DNA from: Cyanobacteria bacterium UBA8803
GTDB taxonomy: Bacteria; Cyanobacteriota; Cyanobacteriia; Cyanobacteriales; Coleofasciculaceae
DNA: 5,595 bases
Reading direction: 5' to 3'
NCBI GenBank assembly: GCA_003505715.1
Contig: DNXU01000244.1
Span: 7,992 to 13,586, forward strand
In this document: positions 1 to 4,603 of the stretch, one piece after another
Layout: each line of letters starts with the position of its first letter
Numbering within the stretch: the first letter of the stretch is position 1
Translations under genes and position numbers: made by a program
The notes under the pieces: model-generated
Told to the model about the DNA's origin: nothing
Seen by the model: only the letters and a program-made list of their open reading frames with translations
Database searches by the model: none

Positions 1-21
1 ACCAATTACCAATTACCAATT
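1..21. repeat. 7-bp tandem repeat, three copies of ACCAATT
   Basis: Three perfect head-to-tail copies of ACCAATT start at the first base of the window, so the array may extend further left. Short tandem heptamers of this kind (STRR-type repeats) are a known feature of cyanobacterial intergenic DNA. It lies downstream of the minus-strand gene ending at 72. No function is implied. Confidence 0.75.
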
Positions 22-71
22 ATAAGATTAACTTATCTTCACAGTGCTGGGAGACCCAATTTATCAGTCAA

Positions 72-299
72 TCAGCCTTTGAGGAGTACTCCTGCGGCTA
101 TCTCTAAAGAAGCATATTCAATGTCAGGTTGACCGTTGATGTAGTACCTGCCCTCTAAAGATTCACAAATTGTTCCTGCTACCAGTCCGTTAGAGTTGCG
201 GATTTCAAACATACCATTGATTTGCTCGGCTGGGAACCCTTGGAGAACTTCACTCCATTTATTTTTGCTAACAAAATTAATTCGGATAGTTTCGTCCAT
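72..299 (-). CDS. Small conserved-looking hypothetical protein, 75 aa
   Basis: This frame encodes a 75-residue soluble protein beginning MDETIRINFV and ending in GVLLKG. I do not recognise the family. It has no membrane segment, signal peptide or cysteine motif; there is one Cys. The composition is mixed acidic and hydrophobic, with a central stretch GTICESLEGRYYINGQPD that suggests a small beta-rich fold followed by a short helix (SLEIAAGVLL). The ATG start is well supported: GAGGAGGAG lies 5 nt upstream, a near-ideal Shine-Dalgarno. The gene stands alone, divergent from the exported-protein gene at 552, with about 250 bp between them. The strong ribosome site and balanced protein-like composition make it likely to be real. 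A regulator, antitoxin or chaperone-like adaptor are all possible, and nothing in the sequence decides between them. Confidence 0.7.
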   Translation of the reverse strand: MDETIRINFVSKNKWSEVLQGFPAEQINGMFEIRNSNGLVAGTICESLEGRYYINGQPDIEYASLEIAAGVLLKG

Positions 300-304
300 A
301 TAAT

Positions 305-313
305 CTCCTCCTC
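305..313 (-). promoter_or_regulatory. Strong Shine-Dalgarno of the 75-aa gene
   Basis: Read on the minus strand this is GAGGAGGAG, with 5 nt between it and the ATG at 299. Many cyanobacterial genes have weak or no Shine-Dalgarno, so this extended match stands out. It fixes the start and suggests efficient translation. Confidence 0.65.
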
Positions 314-412
314 AAGGAATAGCCAATTCAATACTACTTTCACTCATAGGGCAATAGGTAAATTAACGATGAAGATTTTATAAATTTAAATTAATAATTT
401 ATCATAATCGTC

Positions 413-424
413 GGCAAGCTTGCC
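413..424. repeat. 12-bp perfect palindrome GGCAAGCTTGCC
   Basis: GGCAAGCTTGCC is self-complementary over all 12 bases. It sits in the divergent intergenic region, just after an AT-rich stretch (about 361-408) that could hold promoters for either flanking gene. It could be an operator, a small hairpin in the leader of the gene at 552, or part of a dispersed repeat. The sequence alone does not decide. Confidence 0.4.
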
Positions 425-551
425 CCCATGCCTGTTAAGTCAGCTTTTTACTTTTCGGAATAAAATTTTCGCCATCAAAGGCGGGAACTTTCTGCACCCA
501 AGCTGGGTCTATTACAGGCATAGTACCGATCCTTGGGAGGGTGTAGTTCTC

Positions 552-1244
552 ATGTTGATTTCCAATTGCTGGCAGTCTAAAACTGCTCTATTTATGGCGC
601 TGGGTATGACGGCAACGGCAGCTATTCCAATGTTGATGGCGAGTTCAGCTACAGCTAGCCAGCAACCTTATGCAGTAGCGCAGTTGTTTCCTTCACAACG
701 CAATCGGGTAAGCCAACAATCTACAAGGGTGAGAATTCCAGCCGGAACAGTGATTCCCGTGCGGTCTGATGAAGCTGAGAAAATTGTGGTGATGCCGGAT
801 GAAACCGCACCCGTAACTCTGACTATAGCACGGGATATTCGTTCGTCTGCCGGAACCATTTTAATTTCCAGGGGCAGTAAAATTGAGGGAGAACTCCGAC
901 CTGTAGAGGGAGGCACGCAGTTTATTGCTCAAACCCTGAAGTTCAGAAACAACAATCGAGAGCTTCCCATTGATGCGACCTCTCAAGTGATTACCGAAAC
1001 CGAAACTATTGAGAGAGGAAGAAGTGGCGGTAGTATCTTGAAAGGGGCAGCCATTGGTGCGGCAGCGGCAGCTGTAATTTCTGAAGTATTTGGTGATATT
1101 GATTTGGATGAAGTATTAGCAGGTGCTGGGTTGGGTGCGTTGGGAGGATTGCTCCTCGGAGGACGCAAGCAAGCAGAAGTGGTAGTGATTTACCCTGAAA
1201 CTGATTTGGACTTAACTTTGGAGTCCGATTTACTACTGAATTAG
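552..1244 (+). CDS. Exported protein with glycine-zipper-like C-terminus, 230 aa
   Basis: This encodes a predicted exported or envelope protein of a type seen as a conserved hypothetical in cyanobacteria; its role is unknown. Residues 1-35 look like a Sec signal peptide: a short N-region with a lysine, a hydrophobic core (about 11-30), and an AXA site at A33-T34-A35. A second possible site is AVA at 41-43. Residues 60-130 form a beta-rich domain (RIPAGTVIPV, then GTILISRGSKIEGEL). This vaguely recalls the outer domain of TrbI/VirB10 proteins, but I regard that as analogy only. Residues 159-205 are Gly/Ala-rich with small-residue spacing typical of glycine zippers, and the tail (209-230) is acidic. 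The ATG at 552 is preferred because GGGAGG lies 11 nt upstream and the signal peptide begins there. The frame is open back to a TTG at 420, but that stretch has no ribosome site. The gene is convergent with the membrane protein ending at 1304. Confidence 0.8.
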   Translation: MLISNCWQSKTALFMALGMTATAAIPMLMASSATASQQPYAVAQLFPSQRNRVSQQSTRVRIPAGTVIPVRSDEAEKIVVMPDETAPVTLTIARDIRSSAGTILISRGSKIEGELRPVEGGTQFIAQTLKFRNNNRELPIDATSQVITETETIERGRSGGSILKGAAIGAAAAAVISEVFGDIDLDEVLAGAGLGALGGLLLGGRKQAEVVVIYPETDLDLTLESDLLLN

Positions 1245-1294
1245 CGCGATGGCGGATGGGAGAATTGTTGAGTGGCTTAGAGCTGTTGCTATTT

Positions 1295-1316
1295 GCCAAG
1301 AAATTAATTTCTTGGC
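1295..1316. terminator. Perfect 22-bp palindrome between convergent genes, possible bidirectional terminator
   Basis: Arms GCCAAGAAA and TTTCTTGGC flank a TTAA loop, giving a perfect 9-bp stem in RNA from either strand. It lies 50 bp after the stop of the plus-strand exported protein. It also covers the last two sense codons and the TAA stop (1304-1306) of the minus-strand membrane protein. Position between convergent genes fits a shared terminator. No U-run follows on either strand, so a classic Rho-independent terminator is not shown; an RNA-stabilising 3' hairpin is an alternative. Confidence 0.5.
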
Positions 1317-3172
1317 GGCACCCGGTCAATACATTCTACCTCTAAAACAACCGATTGCTCGCTCTTAAAAACCGAGCAAGACTCCATTAAGCCTGCTAAA
1401 GCGGGCACAGTTCCTTTATTAATACTGGCTTGAGCTTCTATAGCGGCGGGTTGAAACTGTTGCATCCAACTATTGGTGATGTATGCCGATGTAAAGGCGG
1501 CTTGATCTAACAGCCAAAAATCTATCCCATACTTCTGGATGAAGCGCTGTACTACGGCCAAGTTTGGGCTGTACTGTGCCTCAATCAAGTCAATAGCTCG
1601 CTGGCGAAATTGTTGGTAATAGCCAGTATGGTAAGGAATTGCGTATTCTTTACTAACTAAGACAGAGCGTAAAGAAAAGGTAGGCAAGTTATCGGCTTCT
1701 GGTGATAGGGAGGCAATCAGGCTGTCTTTCGGCTGTTGAGAAAAGAATTGATAGAGTGCTGGCACTTCTCCTACTTCATAGGATGTTTTGGGGAAGTTTT
1801 TCAAAAAGCTGGGATATAGAATGAGTAAGGCAAATAGCACGGTGGTAAAAGCGATCGCTAACCCAGGAGCGATCGCTTGTATCCCACGTCCCGAGGCTTG
1901 CCTGCTCCAAAAGAGAACTCCATTCCATATAATTACCAACGCTATCCCAGCAGCTAAGCACAATACAATCCTCAAAGTGTGTTCCGTGTAGCGGCTAGGG
2001 AGATGGAGTTTAAACAGCAGAATATGAGCGGTAAAAAATAAGCTCAGGGATACTATCACGATCTGTAGTAAAAGACTGACCCCACCCTTCACCTGTTGGC
2101 TGAGAGGAAATCTAGACGGATATCGCAGTAGCAAGGGTAATAATAAAGCGGCATAGAGTAGTATCGGCAGGGACTGCCGCCGGGGTAGAATGCTACTGCG
2201 ATCGCGGTTGAGCCAGAACTCCCAGAAATTATCGTTAAAAAAACTAGACCTTCCTCCCGGCCAAAACTCCGCCATACCCTTGGCCTCAGTTACACTAATC
2301 ACTGGCCCAAATTGCGAAGTACTCAAGGCATAGGGCAACATAACCAACAGCGCCACACCCAACCCCGCCAAGCAGAATCTATAATCCCTCTTGAGGAAGA
2401 AGTTCAGAAGTTCAGAATTTTTTGAACTCTTTAACTCCTGAACTTCTGTATTCTTCTGTTCACCCCCCCCCTTAAAACTAATTCTTACCCTCCCTCTCCC
2501 AAAATTGTTCTCCTGTTCACCCCCCCCCTTAAAACCAATTCTTACTCCCCCTCTCCCAAAATTGGGAGAGGGGGTAGGGGGGGGAGCGGGACTAAATAAC
2601 CGCACAATAAGGATACCAGCACAGATGAAGACACTCTGGGGATAAAACAGACCTTGAAGTGCGATCGCACCCAGGCAAGGAAGCAGTTTCTGCTGTAACA
2701 AATAATAAGAAAACGCCAGCAACAAAGGATAAACAAAGGCTCTAGGCGTAGCTGATACTAAATCATCCCTCATCCATAGCGTTTGATTGAGCAGTAATGT
2801 AGAGATAAACCCAGCTACTGGTACAGGCAGCATCTCCAAGCAGACACCAAACCCATAACTAGTGATAATCAGGCTCAGTCCTAAGGGCAGTAACTTACTA
2901 AAGACCACAGGTTCAATTCCTAACCTTGCCATAGCCTGATAAAGGGTAGTATATCCAGCAGGTGCAACGGATTGAAAATAATTGGCGATCCAATCGTTGG
3001 GAAATAACTCTCGATCTAAAAACTGCTGCATCCAAAATACATGCTGTCTCGCATCGTCCTGCACTACATATTCACTGCTAAAAGCTTGTTGGAGTGCCGG
3101 AATAGCGTAAATTACAGCAAAGGTCAAACTCAGGCTGAACCAGAAAATCGTTCTTGTGCGCATTCGTGACAT
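1304..3172 (-). CDS. Polytopic membrane protein, GT-C glycosyltransferase-like, 622 aa
   Basis: This is a predicted inner-membrane protein with about ten membrane helices and a soluble C-terminal domain of about 165 residues. From the ATG at 3172, helix 1 spans residues 8-27. A non-cytoplasmic loop follows with the acidic motif QDDARQHVFW (38-47), then helices at roughly 90-112, 115-129, 146-159, 164-191, 265-282, 332-349, 365-385, 401-422 and 433-455. An acidic motif in the first outer loop is typical of GT-C enzymes, which transfer sugars from polyprenyl-phosphate donors. The exact substrate cannot be read, and the GT-C call is inference. The start is chosen because AAGGG lies 4 nt upstream and because the frame further upstream (to 3241) runs through a dispersed repeat. 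ATG at 3163 is an alternative. Residues about 195-257 are a low-complexity hydrophilic loop encoded by intergenic-type repeats. Four HIP1 octamers mark the gene as native cyanobacterial DNA. Confidence 0.85.
   Translation of the reverse strand: MSRMRTRTIFWFSLSLTFAVIYAIPALQQAFSSEYVVQDDARQHVFWMQQFLDRELFPNDWIANYFQSVAPAGYTTLYQAMARLGIEPVVFSKLLPLGLSLIITSYGFGVCLEMLPVPVAGFISTLLLNQTLWMRDDLVSATPRAFVYPLLLAFSYYLLQQKLLPCLGAIALQGLFYPQSVFICAGILIVRLFSPAPPPTPSPNFGRGGVRIGFKGGGEQENNFGRGRVRISFKGGGEQKNTEVQELKSSKNSELLNFFLKRDYRFCLAGLGVALLVMLPYALSTSQFGPVISVTEAKGMAEFWPGGRSSFFNDNFWEFWLNRDRSSILPRRQSLPILLYAALLLPLLLRYPSRFPLSQQVKGGVSLLLQIVIVSLSLFFTAHILLFKLHLPSRYTEHTLRIVLCLAAGIALVIIWNGVLFWSRQASGRGIQAIAPGLAIAFTTVLFALLILYPSFLKNFPKTSYEVGEVPALYQFFSQQPKDSLIASLSPEADNLPTFSLRSVLVSKEYAIPYHTGYYQQFRQRAIDLIEAQYSPNLAVVQRFIQKYGIDFWLLDQAAFTSAYITNSWMQQFQPAAIEAQASINKGTVPALAGLMESCSVFKSEQSVVLEVECIDRVPPRN
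1851..1876. repeat. Two HIP1 octamers 18 bp apart
   Basis: GCGATCGC occurs at 1851-1858 and again at 1869-1876 inside the membrane-protein gene. HIP1 is highly over-represented in many cyanobacterial genomes, so the pair supports a cyanobacterial origin. Confidence 0.85.
2198..2205. repeat. HIP1 octamer
   Basis: A perfect GCGATCGC lies within the membrane-protein gene. It is the third of four in this gene; none occurs elsewhere in the window. Confidence 0.8.
2399..2446. repeat. GAAGTTCAG direct and inverted repeats inside a coding region
   Basis: GAAGTTCAG at 2399-2407 is followed directly by AAGTTCAG (2408-2415), and the inverted copy CTGAACTTC lies at 2438-2446. Together they could form a stem of about 9 bp around an AT-rich loop. 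Repeats like this are normally intergenic in cyanobacteria. Here the stretch is translated in the membrane protein as a charged segment (TEVQELKSSKNSELLNFF), adjacent to the 57-bp repeat block. Confidence 0.65.
2456..2569. repeat. 57-bp tandem repeat, two copies, translated in frame
   Basis: Copies lie at 2456-2512 and 2513-2569. They match closely over the first 48 or so bases and diverge in the last few. Each begins CTGTTCA followed by nine Cs, then TTAAAAC, and ends near CTCTCCCAAAATTG. The period is exactly 19 codons, so the membrane protein's frame is preserved. On the minus strand the copies encode near-identical peptides of the type NFGRGxVRIxFKGGGEQ. Confidence 0.85.
2547..2574. repeat. 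Inverted repeat, 13-bp arms (CCCTCTCCC/GGGAGAGGG family)
   Basis: Perfect 13-base arms CCCCCTCTCCCAA and TTGGGAGAGGGGG flank a 2-base AA centre. A further G8 tract follows at 2577-2584. From general knowledge, CCCTCTCCC-AAAATT-GGGAGAGGG palindromes are widely dispersed, usually between genes, in cyanobacterial genomes. Here the element is read through as the peptide PTPSPNFGRG. Confidence 0.8.
2661..2668. repeat. HIP1 octamer
   Basis: A perfect GCGATCGC is the fourth HIP1 site within the membrane-protein gene, on the 5' side of the translated repeat block. Confidence 0.8.
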
Positions 3173-3193
3173 GAAACCCTTGAAAAACATAAT

Positions 3194-3225
3194 GGCGCAG
3201 CAGCTTCTCGTAGAGTAGGTACGCC
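3194..3225. repeat. Probable dispersed repeat at the 5' edge of the membrane-protein gene
   Basis: The stretch begins GGCGCAGCAG and ends GGTACGCC, with CTTCTCGTAGAG in the middle. It resembles a dispersed cyanobacterial repeat with the core CTCTACGAG between GCGCAGC and GTACGCC-like ends; recognition is from memory and approximate. It lies upstream of the preferred start at 3172 and argues that the open frame up to 3241 is not translated. Confidence 0.4.
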
Positions 3226-3241
3226 AAGAATACAACATCAT

Positions 3242-3467
3242 TGTTGGTGTGTTCTTTTTATTTGAGAATTGCTATAGTTTAACTTTAGCTAAAGCAGCTT
3301 CCAACCGAATGACGTTTCCTCTTGATCTAACTTCTAACTTCTAACTTACAGCGTATTGCAGGTTTATGAGGTAAAGTAATAACTTTTGGTAAATCAGTTT
3401 TTCAAATGCTGAGGATTAAGCAAATCGAAAACTGTACCTCATTTACCTGAAATCTGCTGAGATAAAA
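3242..3467. other. Intergenic spacer with palindrome and 7-bp repeats
   Basis: No gene is visible on either strand in these 226 bases. They contain a 12-bp perfect palindrome CTTTAGCTAAAG at 3283-3294, upstream of the minus-strand membrane-protein gene and possibly an operator or hairpin. They also contain a 7-bp tandem repeat at 3328-3347. The promoter of the membrane-protein gene should lie here, but no convincing -35/-10 pair could be assigned. Confidence 0.5.
3328..3347. repeat. 7-bp tandem repeat TAACTTC, nearly three copies
   Basis: TAACTTC at 3328-3334 and 3335-3341 is followed by TAACTT at 3342-3347. It is the same class of short tandem heptamer as the array at the window start, but with a different unit. 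It marks the spacer as typical repeat-rich intergenic DNA. Confidence 0.7.
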
Positions 3468-3768
3468 TTAAGGTGATGGTTGAACATCAGGTTGCCCTGA
3501 CAAATTATTGAGGAAGTAAAGTACTGCGGCTAATCCGATCATGTCTTCAACTTGTTTCTTAAGTTCATCAGCTTTCTCCTTGCCAGCCTCAGTTTTGACT
3601 TGACTAAGTTCATTCTCAATAAAGCTGTCAATAAGCTGATATTTTTTGAGGACTCAATTGGATCAAAAGCAAGCTCTGCCAATCTTTTGAGCCGATTGTT
3701 ACCCCATGAAGTAGGTTTGTCTAGGTTTTTAGAAGCAGCGATATCACTCTACAATGAAAATGAGCCAT
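3468..3768 (-). pseudogene. Frameshifted small gene of unknown family, about 100 aa
   Basis: The minus strand carries two adjoining protein-like reading frames. The 3' part (3468-3653) gives 61 codons containing KKYQLIDSFIENELSQVK and MIGLAAVLYFLNNL, an amphipathic helical, Lys/Glu-rich C-terminus ending QPDVQPSP. The 5' part (about 3640-3748) is one frame away and reads SKNLDKPTSWGNNRLKRL then AELAFDPIESSK. They join at a run of six As, where a -1 shift gives one continuous sequence. The 5' frame has no ATG of its own and is preceded by a TAG at 3749-3751. An ATG at 3766-3768 (MAHFHC) in a third frame may be the original start, implying a second lesion. I do not recognise the family. Two lesions favour a pseudogene over programmed frameshifting. 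The 5' end lies 20 bp from the divergent DUF433 start. Confidence 0.55.
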
Positions 3769-3788
3769 CCCTACATGGAGTTTTATTA

Positions 3789-4097
3789 ATGACTACTACA
3801 ACAGTTTCCAGATATGTCACTCGCAATCCAGATATTTTAAGCGGTGAACCTATTATCATCGGGACTCGTATATCGGTACGAGTCATTGTCGGCTTATGGC
3901 GATTGGGGACTCCTCCTGAAGAAATTCCAACTCAGTACCCTCAGCTTACCCTGGCTCAAGTTTTTGATGCCCTGAGTTTCTATTTAGATAACCAGGATGA
4001 AATTAACGAGTATATTGAGAAAAATCGCATTCCTGATAACTTAATTCATCCCGCAGTTCGCCAAGCGTTGGAAGCAGAGTCAACAACCCACCGTTAA
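3789..4097 (+). CDS. DUF433 family protein, probable antitoxin, 102 aa
   Basis: This encodes a DUF433 protein, a small winged-helix-like family often found as the antitoxin or repressor partner of a PIN-like toxin (DUF5615). The signature is clear: NPDILSGEPIIIGTRISVRV (residues 14-33), then a helix-turn-helix-like part with WRLGTPPEEIPTQYPQLTLA and QVFDALSFYLDN. Residues 72-102 form a charged C-terminal tail (INEYIEKNRIPDN) likely to contact the partner. At 102 aa it is slightly longer than the usual 75-100. The ATG at 3789 is chosen because GGAG lies 8 nt upstream and DUF433 homology begins shortly after it. The frame is open back to 3552, but that part is antisense to the frameshifted gene. 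The toxin-like remnant begins 5 nt after the stop, the usual antitoxin-then-toxin order. Autoregulation is typical of such pairs, but no operator is evident. Confidence 0.88.
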   Translation: MTTTTVSRYVTRNPDILSGEPIIIGTRISVRVIVGLWRLGTPPEEIPTQYPQLTLAQVFDALSFYLDNQDEINEYIEKNRIPDNLIHPAVRQALEAESTTHR

Positions 4098-4102
4098 AAA
4101 AG

Positions 4103-4183
4103 ATGAAAATCTTTGCGTCACTTTATACAGATGAGGATATTGCTAATTTGGTTGCCACTCTTTTAAGAGCTAGAGGTTTTTAA
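4103..4183 (+). pseudogene. Truncated DUF5615 PIN-like toxin remnant, 26 codons
   Basis: Five bases after the DUF433 stop, an ATG opens a frame reading MKIFASLYTDEDIANLVATL and then LRARGF before TAA. This matches the start of DUF5615/PIN-like (Mut7-C-related) toxins, which begin with a beta strand and a DED/DEN acidic motif, here T-D-E-D at residues 9-12, followed by a helix. Full members are about 100-130 aa. Downstream of the stop no frame continues the family pattern: the other two frames stop after 9 and 14 or so codons. So this looks like a 3' deletion or replacement rather than a single frameshift. No separate ribosome site is visible; the gene was probably translationally coupled to the antitoxin. 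Without the later PIN acidic residues the product cannot be an active nuclease. Confidence 0.65.
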
Positions 4184-4279
4184 CCAGCTTTTGTATGTGT
4201 AACATATGTAAAACTTGATTTTTATCCACAGCAGTCAGCCAACAGCCAAGACATGGGAAACGCACTAAGGTGTCAATAG

Positions 4280-4423
4280 TTACTCCACCTCCCCAATCAG
4301 CGTGAAAGCAGCCCACTCCTTGGGGTCAATGTTAACCATTGTCAACATAGCTTTACGCAAGGCTTGGGCTTTATCTAGTCGGTTTTGATAGAGATTTTCA
4401 TAAAACCTACCAGAAAAATTCAT
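4280..4423 (-). pseudogene. C-terminal remnant of a CHAT-domain protein, 47 codons
   Basis: The minus strand reads FYENLYQNRLDKAQALRKAM, a short link, then WAAFTLIGEVE and a TAA stop. This is the characteristic end of CHAT (caspase-like HetF-associated TPR) domains, where an FYxNL helix and an ALRxA helix precede the final strand WAAFxLIG. The ATG at 4421-4423 opens this frame, but an in-frame TAG lies 8 codons upstream, and no catalytic His/Cys region is present. Complete CHAT proteins are several hundred residues or more, usually with TPRs, so this is a 3' fragment of a decayed gene. The adjacent dispersed repeat at 4466-4512 may mark where the rest was lost. Cyanobacteria commonly have many CHAT proteins, so a duplicated copy is plausible. 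Confidence 0.65.
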
Positions 4424-4465
4424 TGGGCGATGACATCTTCCCTAATGGAAAATCAAGGTTTGTGT

Positions 4466-4512
4466 AACCTGCACAGGCAGGTTTTGTTTGTGTAGCGGCG
4501 GTTTCAACCGCC
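4466..4512. repeat. Two-hairpin dispersed repeat
   Basis: Two perfect inverted repeats lie 13 bp apart: AACCTGC-ACAG-GCAGGTT (4466-4483) and GGCGGTT-TC-AACCGCC (4497-4512). The linking TTGTTTGTGTAGC and the GGCGGTTTCAACCGCC core resemble a hairpin repeat that I recall as widely dispersed in cyanobacterial intergenic DNA. It lies between the CHAT remnant and the nuclease gene. It could also fold as a structured RNA or terminator, but no U-run follows the second hairpin. Confidence 0.6.
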
Positions 4513-4603
4513 AGGTGCAAGATGTTCTGATTAATCCCTTACTCCATTATCGATACTGTGCGCTCGCCTAAATTTAAGCAAATACCAGGAGCAAAACCAA
4601 ACC

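Noticed and set aside
420..551. Upstream extension of the exported-protein gene to a TTG start (44 extra residues)
   Set aside because: There is no ribosome site before the TTG, the start overlaps a palindrome, and the signal peptide and GGGAGG site fit the ATG at 552.
1006..1329. 107-aa minus-strand open frame overlapping the exported-protein gene
   Set aside because: It is antisense to a well-supported gene, has no domain pattern or ribosome site, and runs through the 22-bp palindrome.
2456..2569. 57-bp tandem repeat considered as a CRISPR array
   Set aside because: The repeats abut with no spacers, there are only two copies, and they are translated in frame.
3173..3241. 23-residue N-terminal extension of the membrane protein to the ATG at 3241
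   Set aside because: It runs through a probable dispersed repeat and has no ribosome site, whereas the ATG at 3172 has AAGGG just upstream and begins the first helix cleanly. It is not fully excluded.
3552..3788. 79-residue N-terminal extension of the DUF433 protein
   Set aside because: It is antisense to the better-looking minus-strand frameshifted gene, and DUF433 homology and the GGAG site begin at 3789.
4222..4230. TTATCCACA, a perfect DnaA-box match
   Set aside because: It is a single 9-mer without a cluster, an AT-rich unwinding region or dnaA/dnaN nearby, so chance is the best explanation.
4103..4280. Continuation of the truncated toxin in another frame after the TAA
   Set aside because: The two other frames end after about 9 and 14 codons and show no DUF5615-like pattern, so a simple frameshift repair is not supported.
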